The translations under genes and the position numbers were made by a program. Shown one piece after another: positions 38,247 to 48,193 of a stretch of 64,000 nt of DNA. How positions within the stretch are numbered: position 1 is the first letter of the stretch; each line of letters starts with the position of its first letter. This DNA is from Spirosoma agri (GTDB lineage: Bacteria; Bacteroidota; Bacteroidia; Cytophagales; Spirosomataceae), in NCBI RefSeq assembly GCF_010747415.1, contig NZ_JAAGNZ010000004.1, positions 124,001-188,000 of the forward strand, in the 5' to 3' direction. The notes below the pieces were generated by a model. It ran no database searches. It was not told where the DNA came from and was given only the letters and a program-made list of their open reading frames with translations.

Positions 38247-39167
38247 ATGGCTATTCTTCAACGCATCAGAACCATCAGTGAATTTCACCAACTGCGAGGT
38301 CTGCCCCCACCGGAACACCCACTTATCAGCATCGTTGATTTCAAAGCTGTTCAGCGGTCGCCGGACATGAACCAAGTCAATTGGGTGCTGGATTTTTACC
38401 AGATTTCCCTCAAACGGGGCGTGGGTGCCAAGCTTAAATACGGCCAGCAATCCTATGACTTTGACGAAGGTGTCCTGTTTTTTATTGCCCCTGGCCAGGT
38501 ATTCCGAATTGAAGTCGATGTAGCCCCTACAAGTCCGCGTTCGGGCTGGATGCTGCTGATCCATCCCGACTTTTTATGGAATAGCCCACTAGCTAAAACC
38601 ATCCGGAAATACGACTACTTTGATTATTCGGTCAACGAAGCCCTATTTTTGTCTAGTAAGGAAGAGACCATACTCAATAGTATACTTGAGACCATTCAGC
38701 TAGAGTATCAGGCCCGCATTGACAAGTTTAGTCAGGGTATTATCCACTCCCAGATTGAAACGCTATTAGGGTACGGCGAGCGGTTTTACCATCGTCAGTT
38801 CATTACCCGCCAGATCACCAATCACGCGCTTCTGGACCGATTGAATGGGGTGTTGACGAATTACCTGAGTAATCAGCAGGGACTTCGAACCGGGTTACCC
38901 ACGGTTGATTATTTAGCGGAAGCGCTGGATGTTTCCCCCCGGTATTTGAGCAGCCTACTCAAAGTACTGACCGGACAAACGGCCCAGCAGCACATCCACG
39001 ACAGACAAATTGGTTGGGCCAAAGAGCAGTTATCCACGACGGAACGATCGGTTGGCGAAATTGCCTATGATTTAGGCTTTGAGCATCCCCAATCGTTCAG
39101 TAAATTTTTTAAAGCCAAGACCAATCTGTCACCGGTAGCCTTCCGGCAATCATTCACCGACAATTGA
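38247..39167 (+). CDS. AraC-family transcriptional regulator (paralogue 3)
   Basis: This is the third intact copy of the regulator type seen at 8595 and 23316, on the opposite strand. It has KYGQQSYDFDEGVLFF, APGQVFRIE and MLLIHPDFLWNSP in the sensor domain. The HTH region has YLAEALDVSPRYLSSLLKVL and VGEIAYDLGFEHPQSFSKFF. It follows the MDR reductase gene by 121 bases and should respond to the same compound class as its paralogues while controlling its own neighbour. Confidence 0.92.
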   Translation: MAILQRIRTISEFHQLRGLPPPEHPLISIVDFKAVQRSPDMNQVNWVLDFYQISLKRGVGAKLKYGQQSYDFDEGVLFFIAPGQVFRIEVDVAPTSPRSGWMLLIHPDFLWNSPLAKTIRKYDYFDYSVNEALFLSSKEETILNSILETIQLEYQARIDKFSQGIIHSQIETLLGYGERFYHRQFITRQITNHALLDRLNGVLTNYLSNQQGLRTGLPTVDYLAEALDVSPRYLSSLLKVLTGQTAQQHIHDRQIGWAKEQLSTTERSVGEIAYDLGFEHPQSFSKFFKAKTNLSPVAFRQSFTDN

Positions 39168-39375
39168 TGGAGAATGCTGCCGTAATTAGTGAAGATGACT
39201 CAACCGGCCCCTGTCTAAACTTTTCCCCGTTTTGTTACCATCGGTAGGAGTCAATTTATGGTTTGTCGGCTAGTTTATAAAAAGCCAGTCAAGTAGGGGT
39301 GAGTCAATAGTTTTAGTGATCTGTTTAGATAAACTTGACTTTACTGATCTATCAAAACGGATTTATTTGCGGACT

Positions 39376-39762
39376 ATGGAGGCTTTAGAGTCGTTAAAAG
39401 GAACTGAATTCTGGCCTGACAAAAAGCTGTGGACCGATTCGATCTTATTCTTTGAAACATCGGATGCCAGATCATAGCCCGACTATTTTCGGTGGTGGTT
39501 GCGCAATTATGCGGAACAAGGCATTTTGAAGACAGCCAGTGGACTTATTCTGGGAAGGCCTGATAACAACGACTATGTCAACGAGTATACTGAGGAATTG
39601 CTAAAGGTGTTACGCGAAGAGAATTTGACGGATATGCCTGTAATCACGGAAATGGACTTTGGCCACACCTGCCCCGTTTTCACCATTCCTTACGGATCAA
39701 TGGCCCAAATTGATTGCACTACCCGTACATTTAGTCTGTTAGAACGTGGTGTTTACGATTAG
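39376..39762 (+). pseudogene. C-terminal remnant of an S66 LD-carboxypeptidase-like (MccF-type) protein
   Basis: The translation reads LKGTEFWPDKKLW, DSILFFETSDARS, an in-frame TAG at about 39475, then PDYFRWWLRNYAEQGIL, GLILGRP and EMDFGHTCPVFTIPYG before the stop. These segments match the C-terminal domain of peptidase S66, which cleaves the L,D-peptide bond of murein peptides or inactivates microcin C-type nucleotides. The N-terminal domain with the nucleophile Ser is missing and an internal stop is present, so the gene is dead. Confidence 0.8.
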
Positions 39763-40076
39763 AGCGTCGACACGTTGAAGGGCATCTGCTATGAGATTAC
39801 ACCGCATTTGTTAACCGCAACCTAATGGACTAAAGCCTCTTTGCTGAGACGACTATAGCTTTATGTACTGAATCCGCAAACGAGCGTTTAGAGAAACGCG
39901 AAAACCCTGTCCGTTTTTGCACGGGCATTTGTCCGCTTCTGGACATATTATCACCGACAGTAGACGCATAGTAGCCCGTTCAAGCTAATTGAGCCATTTT
40001 TGAAAATTTGGTCAGGTATTTGTACGGCAAAAGCTATACTAATGATACAAACACCCACTGACCGACACTTTTGGTT
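39763..40076. other. intergenic, nothing recognised
   Basis: This probably carries the promoter of the PadR/permease pair; no other signal was seen. Confidence 0.35.
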
Positions 40077-40415
40077 ATGAAACGAGTCTTTTTGGGAGAA
40101 TTGGAGGAAGTTGTCTTGCTGACGGTGGCCGCACTACAGGAGTCTGCCTACTGTGCTTCGATCACCCAAACGATTGACCAGCAAATGGGCCGAAGCATCA
40201 GCTTTCCTACGGTCCACACTACGTTACAACGGTTGGAAGAAAAAGGATTTGTCGCTTCGCAGATGGGCGGGGCGACCGCCGAGCGGGGTGGTCGCCAAAA
40301 GCGCCTGTTCACCGTCACCGCGGCTGGCCAGCGGGCCTTGATCGAGTGTCGACAGGTTCGGGCCCAGCTATGGGATCAGATTCCAACCCCAATCCTACAG
40401 CTATGGGGCGTTTAA
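40077..40415 (+). CDS. PadR-family transcriptional regulator
   Basis: The 112-residue winged-helix protein begins MKRVFLGELEEVVLLTVAAL, a PadR signature, with the recognition segment ISFPTVHTTLQRLEEKGFV and wing RGGRQKRLFTVTAAG. In Cytophagales such regulators precede FtsX-type permease genes. Here the permease ATG (40403) overlaps the end of this gene by 13 bases, showing a tightly coupled operon; the regulator probably controls it. The start at ATG 40077 is preferred over TTG 40071. Confidence 0.93.
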   Translation: MKRVFLGELEEVVLLTVAALQESAYCASITQTIDQQMGRSISFPTVHTTLQRLEEKGFVASQMGGATAERGGRQKRLFTVTAAGQRALIECRQVRAQLWDQIPTPILQLWGV

Positions 40416-43138
40416 CCAACCATAAGAGAGGCCATTCAAAACCGCTGGAGAACCGACCATCGGCCCGGCGACCCCCACGCTGGGCTAGCTGGTTATTGAA
40501 CCAATTCAGCCCGCCCGGATCAGCGGATGAGCTACAGGGGGACCTGCTTGAAATGTACGCCTACTGGCTGAAAACCAGTGGTGTACGGGCCGCTCGTTGG
40601 CGGTATGGGTTAGCGGTCGTCCGACTGATTCGGCCCTTCACCAGCTCCGTGATCAAACGATCGCGTACCTATCCTCAACAGCCAGCCCAACCATCGGAAG
40701 GCCGCTGGGTCGACGTTCGCATTACCGCTAGTTTACAACCAGTTATGATTCGCAACTACGTCAAAATCGCCTGGCGAACGGTGGCCAGAAATAAAGTCTA
40801 TTCGGCCATCAACATGGGCGGACTTGCCCTGGGTATGGCCGTAGCTATCTTTACGGGCCTGTGGATTCGGGATGAACTTACATTCGATCGGTCGTTCGCC
40901 CACCATGACCGACTGGGGCAGGTTATCATGTACCAGACCTTCAGCGGACAACGCGAACCCCAGGATGGTCTGCCGCTGGGTCTGGCTGACGCTCTCAGGG
41001 CAGACTATCCTGACCTGAAAGAAGTGGCAGCCTCCTCGTGGGATGATGAGCGTATTTTAGCGTACGGCGACCAGAAAATCGCACGGCACGGAAATGCCGT
41101 TGAGCCTCAGTTTACGCGCATGTTTTCCCTGAAAATGCGTCAGGGTGTGCAGGACGGCCTACAGAACGTTCGATCCATCATGTTGTCGGCCTCTACCGCA
41201 ACGGCGCTGTTTGGCCAGGTCAACCCCGTTGGTAAGCTGGTTCGGATTGATGGTAAAAATGACCTGGTAGTAACTGGGGTGTATGAAGACCTGCCCGCCA
41301 ATACGTCTTTCTACACGCAGTTCAAGCAGTTGCAATTCCTGACACCACTGGCCTATTACGCCACAGAAAACGAGTGGGTTGGAGCGAGCCGAACGGATTG
41401 GGCTAATAACGCCTGGCTTATTTTTGTTCAACTGCACGATAAAGCCCGTTTCGACGCGGTCTCATCGAAGATCAAGCGGGTGGTGGCCAACCGACGAGGG
41501 GTTGATGGCAAGCCTTTCCAGCCGGAGCTTACCCTGATGCCTATGAGCGACTGGCACCTTCGATCGCTGTTCGATCAGGCAGGGGGGCAGATTCAGTTGG
41601 TATGGCTGTTTGGACTCATCGGTGGGTTCGTATTGGTGCTGGCCTGTATTAATTTTGTCAACCTCAGCACCGCCCGCGCCGGGAAACGAGCCAAAGAGGT
41701 CGGTATCCGCAAAGCTGTCGGCAGTCAGCGCGGGCAGCTGGCGGGTCAATTTCTGACGGAGTCGCTGCTGATGGTCGTGCTGGCGTTCGGGTTGAGTTTG
41801 CTGGTGGTATGGGCGTCGCTGCCGTGGTTCAATACGCTGGCCGACAAGTCCGTTCGGCTGCCCTGGAATGCGGGTTGGTTCTGGTTGATTTGTTTACTGT
41901 TCATGGGCGGCACGACTCTGCTGGCGGGCAGTTATCCCGCTTTCGTTCTGTCGTCTTTTCAGCCGGTTCGGGTGCTAAAAGGTCGCCTGAGCTTACCCAA
42001 GACCCGCTGGGTGATATCCCCGCGCAAGGGGCTGGTCGTGGTGCAGTTTACGGTGTCAGTGGCGCTCATGATCGGCACGCTGGTGGTCTATCGACAGATT
42101 CAGTTTGCCAACAACCGCCCCATCGGGTATAACCGGTCGGGCTTGATCGATCTGGCCATGAACACTCCCGAACTTTACCATAACTACAATCGGCTACGGG
42201 CTGAACTGCTGGCGACCGGGGCGGTGCTAAACATGGCGGAGTCACTGAGTCCTCTCACCGCCGTTTGGTCGAACACCTACATGTACGAATGGCCGGATAA
42301 AGCACCGACTAAAAAACCGATCATTGGGCGGGTGGGCGTCACCCACGACTTCGGTAAAACCGTGGGGTTTCAGGTAGTATCCGGGCGCGACTTTTCCCGT
42401 ACCTATCGTTCGGATTCCAACGGTGTTATTTTGAACGAGTCAGCGGTGAAAGTGATGGGCCTGAGCAAGCCTATCGGTGCGCTCATCCGGGAGCAGGGGC
42501 AACCACCCCGGCATGTGGTGGGCGTTGTGAAAGACCTGCTGATGCAATCGCCCTACAACCCCGTGATGCCTACCGTATTTCAGTTAAGCTATACGATGGT
42601 GAGTACGATTACCTTCCGGCTTAATCCCACCGTAGCCACTGCCGATGCGCTAAAACAGGTGACGGCCGTTTTCAATCAACTGAATCCCAATGCCCCCTTC
42701 GACTACCGCTTTGTGGACGATACATTTGCCCAGAAGTTCAAGACCGAAGCTCGTATCGGCCGTCTGGCTTTGGTGCTGGCTATTCTGGCTATTTTTATCT
42801 CCTGCTTAGGGTTATTCGGGCTGGCTTCCTTCACCGCTGAGCAGCGTACCAAAGAAATTGGCGTGCGCAAAGTGTTGGGAGCCAGCGCGCTGCATCTGTG
42901 GGGGTTACTCTCCAGAGAGTTTGTTATACTGGTCACTATCGCATTTTTCGTGGCCACGCCGATTGCGTATTACGTTCTCTCTAACTGGCTTCAGCAGTAC
43001 AGCTATCGCACAGCAATCTCCTGGTGGATTTTTGCGGTGTCGGGTGGGGGCGCGTTGGTAATTACCCTGCTAACGGTCAGTTCTCAGAGTGTAAAGGCCG
43101 TCTTGACGAACCCGGTCAAGAGCCTGCGCTCGGAATAA
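40403..43138 (+). CDS. FtsX/MacB-type ABC transporter permease with N-terminal prefix domain
   Basis: The 911-residue protein starts with a soluble prefix domain (about residues 20-85: PRWASWLLNQFSPPGSADEL, GDLLEMYAYWL) seen in Cytophagales permeases. A MacB-like module follows: membrane helix SAINMGGLALGMAVAIFTGL, periplasmic domain, and FtsX helices with ARAGKRAKEVGIRKAVGSQR. A second half of the same plan ends with QRTKEIGVRKVLGAS. Two FtsX modules and about eight membrane helices are visible, but no ATPase; the partner ATPase must be encoded elsewhere. Such systems export peptides or drugs or sense envelope stress. Possible earlier starts at 40346 (GTG) or 40370 overlap the PadR gene further. 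Confidence 0.93.
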   Translation: MGRLTNHKRGHSKPLENRPSARRPPRWASWLLNQFSPPGSADELQGDLLEMYAYWLKTSGVRAARWRYGLAVVRLIRPFTSSVIKRSRTYPQQPAQPSEGRWVDVRITASLQPVMIRNYVKIAWRTVARNKVYSAINMGGLALGMAVAIFTGLWIRDELTFDRSFAHHDRLGQVIMYQTFSGQREPQDGLPLGLADALRADYPDLKEVAASSWDDERILAYGDQKIARHGNAVEPQFTRMFSLKMRQGVQDGLQNVRSIMLSASTATALFGQVNPVGKLVRIDGKNDLVVTGVYEDLPANTSFYTQFKQLQFLTPLAYYATENEWVGASRTDWANNAWLIFVQLHDKARFDAVSSKIKRVVANRRGVDGKPFQPELTLMPMSDWHLRSLFDQAGGQIQLVWLFGLIGGFVLVLACINFVNLSTARAGKRAKEVGIRKAVGSQRGQLAGQFLTESLLMVVLAFGLSLLVVWASLPWFNTLADKSVRLPWNAGWFWLICLLFMGGTTLLAGSYPAFVLSSFQPVRVLKGRLSLPKTRWVISPRKGLVVVQFTVSVALMIGTLVVYRQIQFANNRPIGYNRSGLIDLAMNTPELYHNYNRLRAELLATGAVLNMAESLSPLTAVWSNTYMYEWPDKAPTKKPIIGRVGVTHDFGKTVGFQVVSGRDFSRTYRSDSNGVILNESAVKVMGLSKPIGALIREQGQPPRHVVGVVKDLLMQSPYNPVMPTVFQLSYTMVSTITFRLNPTVATADALKQVTAVFNQLNPNAPFDYRFVDDTFAQKFKTEARIGRLALVLAILAIFISCLGLFGLASFTAEQRTKEIGVRKVLGASALHLWGLLSREFVILVTIAFFVATPIAYYVLSNWLQQYSYRTAISWWIFAVSGGGALVITLLTVSSQSVKAVLTNPVKSLRSE

Positions 43139-43179
43139 GCGGCTGTTTTGCTCTACTTCATACTTTGTTGGGGATATGG

Positions 43180-45027
43180 TCAATGACTTAACAGCATCAA
43201 TTTAGCGTTGCTGTCCTGATCCGACGGGTCTAATTCCAGAGCCGTTTGGTAAGCCATAATCGCTTTACGTCGATTACCCTGCTTCTGATACAGATCTCCG
43301 TAACGAGCGTAGATAATGCTTTCTTTTGGGTACAGCTCTTTGGCCAGGGCCAGCACCTCCTCAGCAGCAGGTAAGTTGGCCGGTCGGTTACTGGTAAAAT
43401 CATAGGCCAGATATGTGAGTTGATAGACATTGAGGTTCATTGCCCGATAACCTTCCATAGCCTCCTTGAAGCGCCCCAGGCGGACCAGTTCGTTAGGCAG
43501 ATAAATCCCTTCCGCCAGTCGTGGCCAGGGTTTTTTGTTCCATTCCAAACGCAGTGAATCCGCTTTGCCTCGCGTGGCCCGACCAAGCGTGGCCCGACTA
43601 AAGTACGCTTTGGCGGTGTAGTCGGTCAATGCAATGGTGTCGCGGCCAACGGGTACACAAATGATATCGTTGCCGTTGTTGATGGTTTCAAGTAGCAGAT
43701 CACCCGACCGCCGGATCGTTACCACCTCATCGGGGCCGCGCTGATATCGTCCGACATACGCATTCAGCAGCGAGTCGGGCAGGGATTTGGGCACGAGTGG
43801 TTGGGGTAGGAAACCCGGCCAGTCATATACCTGCGCCACGGCCCGACGAATCTCTTTACCAAGTTCGCTGGCACCGGCATTGTCGTTCATCATCACCACC
43901 ACCCCGTTGCCCCCGACCACACTACCCAGCGCGTAGGCAAGGTAGCCGGCATTGGTCCCGGTATGTTCAAAATAACGACCTTGTTCAGTAGTGTTACCTT
44001 TCTGTTGCAGCAAGAAAGCGCCCAGACCAATCTCTTCGTTAATAAATCCGTCCGAAACCGGCGCTAATGGCGTCACCATTGCCTTCATCGACGCCTGACT
44101 CAGCAGTTTACCCCTACCCCGGTAGCTGTTTTGAAGATCAATGATGAGTTTGGCCAGATCGGTTGGGGTACAGTGCAAGCCAGCCGCGGCCTGTTGCGGA
44201 TACAGGTATGGCATTCCCTTAAACCAGCCATTGGGCGAGTAGGCCCACGCCAACCGGGTCGCCAGCGGGGGGGGTAGCGGTTGGGCAAACGAGGCTCCCC
44301 TCATGGCAAGGGGACGAAAAATCAGTTCATCAGCGAGGCTGGCAAAGTCTTTCCCCGTCACATCCATCATGGCCAGTTGGACGACCAGATAGCCTCCACC
44401 CGAGTAATTGAACCCCTTACCCGGCTCCCCGTTGACCACCACGGGCCGACTGTCAGTGCCGGGCTTGCCGGCGAGAATAGCGGGCACCGAGGGCAATGGA
44501 TTTTTGTCGGGTGTAAACCCGAAATAAGCCGATTGACTCGTGCCACCCCGGTGACTCAGCAGCATTCGAAGGGTAACGGGCGTTTGGTGGGTTTTGTCGT
44601 TCTCACCCAGTTGCCATGATTTCAGGTAAGTATTGATGGGGACATCCAGCGTAAGTTGACCCTGTTCAACGAGTTTGAGCGCTACTACTGCCGCTACAAG
44701 TTTCGAGATTGACCCCGCCGAAAACAGCGTTTTGGTCGTTACAGGTAAATGAGCCGTAGTATCGGCCAGGCCGTACGACTTTGCCCAGTCAATTTTATAG
44801 TTGCGGATCACAACGATACTAACACCGGGGACTTTATAGAGCCGCATGCGATCCTGAAGGGTCCAACCCTTCAGTCCCACCACAGGAACGTAGGGAATCA
44901 GGCTGTTCTCCACGGCTGCGATACGATCCTGAACCCGTTTGGGTGGCTGCGCGAGGATGTTACAGGCTGAAAACAAACCATAAAGGACAAGACTGAAGAG
45001 ACAAAGCCGGGACGATGTAGTTGCCAT
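43180..45027 (-). CDS. serine hydrolase, class C beta-lactamase family, with C-terminal TPR-like repeat
   Basis: From Met 45027 the 615-residue protein has a signal peptide (residues 1-27, end NILAQ). The beta-lactamase-related domain has the SxxK motif S106-I-S-K109 (LFSAGSISKLV), the tyrosine motif in FNYSGGGY and the HTG motif in YFEHTGTNAG. Members act as D-amino acid peptidases, esterases or penicillin-binding proteins. Residues about 430-510 form a beta domain (YVGRYQRGPDEVVTIRRSG), and the C terminus has a TPR-like helix pair (YGDLYQKQGNRRKAIMAYQTALELDPSDQ). It should be periplasmic. It converges with the permease gene and lies 34 bases downstream of the AraC-type gene's stop on the same strand. 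Confidence 0.92.
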   Translation of the reverse strand: MATTSSRLCLFSLVLYGLFSACNILAQPPKRVQDRIAAVENSLIPYVPVVGLKGWTLQDRMRLYKVPGVSIVVIRNYKIDWAKSYGLADTTAHLPVTTKTLFSAGSISKLVAAVVALKLVEQGQLTLDVPINTYLKSWQLGENDKTHQTPVTLRMLLSHRGGTSQSAYFGFTPDKNPLPSVPAILAGKPGTDSRPVVVNGEPGKGFNYSGGGYLVVQLAMMDVTGKDFASLADELIFRPLAMRGASFAQPLPPPLATRLAWAYSPNGWFKGMPYLYPQQAAAGLHCTPTDLAKLIIDLQNSYRGRGKLLSQASMKAMVTPLAPVSDGFINEEIGLGAFLLQQKGNTTEQGRYFEHTGTNAGYLAYALGSVVGGNGVVVMMNDNAGASELGKEIRRAVAQVYDWPGFLPQPLVPKSLPDSLLNAYVGRYQRGPDEVVTIRRSGDLLLETINNGNDIICVPVGRDTIALTDYTAKAYFSRATLGRATRGKADSLRLEWNKKPWPRLAEGIYLPNELVRLGRFKEAMEGYRAMNLNVYQLTYLAYDFTSNRPANLPAAEEVLALAKELYPKESIIYARYGDLYQKQGNRRKAIMAYQTALELDPSDQDSNAKLMLLSH

Positions 45028-45061
45028 GATGGACCTGATTGATTGGTCAAAATTCGCCATT

Positions 45062-46156
45062 TTAGGTGGCTGCGTCGTCCCGAAGTGTGATTTGGGACAT
45101 CTTTACGTACTCTTTTGGGGTATAGCCGGTCGTCTCCTTAAAGACTCGATTAAATGTTGTCTTCGACGCAAAGCCTGCCTCCAGAGCGATGCCCAGAATC
45201 GTAACCCGGTCAGCATCGCCCGCAGCCATGCGTCGTTTCACTTCTTCGATCCGGTAGGCATTGATCAACTCGTTGAACGACTGATTGAACCCGTTATTGA
45301 TAATACGTGACACCACGTTAGGGGACTCTCCGATGTATTTGGCCAGTGCTGCCAGTGAGAGGTCAGGATCTTTATACAAGTGCTGCTGCTGAATGGCCCA
45401 CAGCACCTGGTCACGCTGATGGGGCGTTACGGGCTGCTGGGTGAGTGTTGAGGATAGTCGCTCCGTTTTGCCAAACCGGCCATAGAGCAGCCCAATCAGA
45501 GCCAATGCGTAGACAAATAGGGGCAAAACTTGATAAGTCAGGTAAAACTTGGGCCAGTTGTCGGGCAAATAGGCGTGATTGAATAGCGGTTCAATGACCG
45601 CAATCACATAAAAAATACCCAGCCCGTTTAACAGAAGTCGTAACCACCGATCAGTGGCAAACGGGCGACTTCGGTAGATCGCATAGAGCAGTAAAGCGGA
45701 GGCTCCGTAATAGTCTATGTACCGGGTAAAGGGCTTATGCACATGAATCCAGAACCAGGCCTTATTGTCGAAGGGCTGAATGGTTAGGATCAAATAAAAC
45801 AATCCCTGAATCAGCACCGGCATATACCACCACCATGGCCATGAGACCGCCTGCCCTGCCCGCGCCCGCACGTAGGTATAGAGCAACGGCCCAAAACTCC
45901 ACGAGTAAAACAAAGGCAGAAAATACAACCACTTGTGCGTCCAATATACGCCTGATCGCGTCAGAAAATAATCGATAACCTGAAGCGTAAGTCCGGCCAT
46001 AAGCCAGGCCAGCCACTTGTTCGCGGGAGACTCAGTTCGATAAAACAGCAGGGCCGTCGTTGTCAATCCCTGCACGATGCAGAAGAGATTGAACAGGTTA
46101 CTCAGGTCTAAATAAACATTCACGGGGGCGGAATCGGCTAGCAAAGTGCTTAACAA
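45062..46156 (-). CDS. membrane-bound AraC-type regulator
   Basis: About 230 N-terminal residues form seven hydrophobic helices (for example FNLFCIVQGLTTTALLFY, FLPLFYSWSFGPLLYTYV). A cytoplasmic linker and an AraC HTH domain follow (LAALAKYIGESPNVVSRIIN, ILGIALEAGFASKTTFNRVF, TPKEYVK). This one-component layout is common in Bacteroidota and lets a membrane sensor act directly on DNA. The serine hydrolase gene follows on the same strand at a 34-base gap, so the two are probably co-transcribed and the hydrolase or its product may be tied to the sensed signal. Confidence 0.92.
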   Translation of the reverse strand: MLSTLLADSAPVNVYLDLSNLFNLFCIVQGLTTTALLFYRTESPANKWLAWLMAGLTLQVIDYFLTRSGVYWTHKWLYFLPLFYSWSFGPLLYTYVRARAGQAVSWPWWWYMPVLIQGLFYLILTIQPFDNKAWFWIHVHKPFTRYIDYYGASALLLYAIYRSRPFATDRWLRLLLNGLGIFYVIAVIEPLFNHAYLPDNWPKFYLTYQVLPLFVYALALIGLLYGRFGKTERLSSTLTQQPVTPHQRDQVLWAIQQQHLYKDPDLSLAALAKYIGESPNVVSRIINNGFNQSFNELINAYRIEEVKRRMAAGDADRVTILGIALEAGFASKTTFNRVFKETTGYTPKEYVKMSQITLRDDAAT

Positions 46157-46498
46157 AGCTAATGATTGGACCGATTGGCCGAGGTTGCCATATGCTGATT
46201 TATCTAAAGGGCAGTGGCAACTAAACCAAGTGCACTAATGGGGTTGGTGCCAAGTCGGCTTCAGAAACCGATTGTCAGCTAGCCAATCACCATCCGCTAC
46301 GGCCAGGGGTTTATCGACAGCGAACCAGTCGCGTGGGCTTGTCGAGCGAACAGGGGAGTTTTCTTCTCGGGACAGCCAACAATGAGCTGATAAGCAAAGG
46401 TCGGCACTACCAACAGTGCCGACCTTTGCTCGAATCACTTTGGCCACTCTAAAAACCACCCATTAGCTGGCAGTTATTAGTAAGTAGACAGACAAACA
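46157..46498. other. intergenic with a strong hairpin
   Basis: Apart from the inverted repeat at 46394-46429, nothing was recognised. A small minus-strand frame overlapping it (46235-46459) is likely chance. Confidence 0.4.
46394..46429 (-). terminator. perfect 15-bp hairpin downstream of the SDR gene
   Basis: The stem gcaaaggtcggcact pairs fully with agtgccgacctttgc around a 6-base loop. It lies 70 bases after the SDR stop on the minus strand, with a short T-containing tail (TTATC). A terminator is likely. Confidence 0.65.
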
Positions 46499-47338
46499 TT
46501 AGCTGGCTTCCGGAAAATCAGCGTTGTTGCCGATGTGCGCATGCGTCTCGATTTCCGTTTTGAGATCGGTGAACTTGGCAAGGGCTTCCCGCACGGCCAT
46601 TTTGCCCAGCGGCAGATGCAACGGCGGATTGTCCATGCGCACCAGATCATACATCGCTTGAGCCGCCCGTTGCGGATCGCCCGCCTGCTTCCCACTGTTT
46701 TGCTTGGATGACTCAAGCGCCTTACCAACCGTAGGCTCGTAATCCGCAATCGCCACTTTTGTATACGTTGCCGAACGGCCAGCCCAATCTGTTCGAAACC
46801 CACTAGGCTCTACGTTTGTAACATGGATGCCCAGCGGCTTCACCTGCTTGGCTAAACTCTCGCCGATGCCTTCGAGAGCAAATTTAGAACCATGATAGAT
46901 TCCGGCGCTGGGAAACGTAGTCAGGCCACCGATGCTGGTCACGTTAATGATGTGCCCACTTTTACGCGCTCGTAAATGGGGCAGCACGGCTCTGATCACG
47001 CGTAGGGGACCAAACACATTACTATCGAATTGACGTTGCACCTCGGCATCGTCAATCTCTTCGATGGCACCCAGTGAGCCGTAGCCGGCATTGTTTACCA
47101 CTACATCCAGGTGCCCTAACTGATCGATAGCCGCTGCTACCGCTTCTTTGACCTGCGACTCGTTGGTTACATCGACGATGAGACCGATGCCGTTTTCGCC
47201 CCATTTACGGCTAAACTCATCCGCCTGACTTTGTTTACGAAACGTGCCGGCTACCTTGTCCCCACTCTGTAAGGCTAGCTCCGCCAGGTATTTACCGAAA
47301 CCCGTGCTGACGCCCGTTATAAACCAATTCTTGATCAT
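46499..47338 (-). CDS. short-chain dehydrogenase/reductase
   Basis: This is a classical SDR of 279 residues. The cofactor motif is TGVSTGFGK (residues 8-16), the structural motif is NNAG (82-85), and the catalytic residues are Ser135 (NVTSIGG), Tyr148 and Lys152 (YHGSKFALEG). The sequence DVTNESQ near residue 56 follows the usual pattern of binding the adenine ring. The substrate is unknown; similar proteins in Bacteroidota often sit near AraC regulators. It is alone on the minus strand, with a hairpin downstream. Confidence 0.95.
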   Translation of the reverse strand: MIKNWFITGVSTGFGKYLAELALQSGDKVAGTFRKQSQADEFSRKWGENGIGLIVDVTNESQVKEAVAAAIDQLGHLDVVVNNAGYGSLGAIEEIDDAEVQRQFDSNVFGPLRVIRAVLPHLRARKSGHIINVTSIGGLTTFPSAGIYHGSKFALEGIGESLAKQVKPLGIHVTNVEPSGFRTDWAGRSATYTKVAIADYEPTVGKALESSKQNSGKQAGDPQRAAQAMYDLVRMDNPPLHLPLGKMAVREALAKFTDLKTEIETHAHIGNNADFPEAS

Positions 47339-48193
47339 TTGTAAATGCGTTATTTGCTTGTATGATAACTACCAGTAATCCCCCGGAAGTGTTTGCCGTT
47401 TAATGAACTGAGCGTAATGACGGACTAAATTTTGGTGGGAATGAGTGGAGCTGGCAGCAACACCTCGTATAACTGAAGAGCGAGCGTTCGGGCTTCGAAC
47501 GTTGTAATCGATGGCTGTTGTACCGATAACGGCAACTCGCTTGTGCGCAAACTGCTGCTCGACTTTATCGGCTAAAGGTCACGAGCCTGATCAGGCAATT
47601 AAGTACACTCTAGCACATTATGGCTTCACTGAACGCTAAAAGGCATGGAGGTGCCGGTTCTTGACACCAGTTTCCCTAGCCAAAAATTGGCGTATTGCCA
47701 TTTTTTATCGTGACCACATGCAATGGTTTGATGACCGAACTACGGCTTGGCGAACCAACATCGACGATCAGTATGTCTACGATAAAGCGCTCGAGAAAAT
47801 TGATCTACAGGTCAGTTCACCAACTAGTTAAACCCAGTTTGCGTTATTAAAACGAATTGCTGTTGGCCCATTTTAGTTGACCATTAAACAACGCCTAATC
47901 GTGGGTCGGCTCAAAACTACTTCCATCAGGCTCAATACCATTGGCAGGGTGACTGCTATTACCAAAGCGTGATGTGGCGGCCATTATCTGTTCGCGCTTG
48001 CTTAAAGAAGCTTAATGTCTAGTCAACCCATCATTGACAACGGGGGTCACCTGTCAGCGGGTCAATAAGCGTCTACATGCCACGTCAACTAAATACGTAA
48101 AATTTGCGTTTCTTTACTGTGTCGTTACGACACTGACAAGTAGTTAGAAAGAATCTGAAGTGCCCATAGACTACATAAACACAACAAATTGCT
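47339..48193. other. long intergenic stretch with possible relics
   Basis: Around 47660-47831 the plus strand reads LAKNWRIAIFYRDH and then MQWFDDRTTAWRTNID to a stop at 47829-47831. It looks protein-like but matches no family recalled. The rest shows nothing. Confidence 0.35.
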
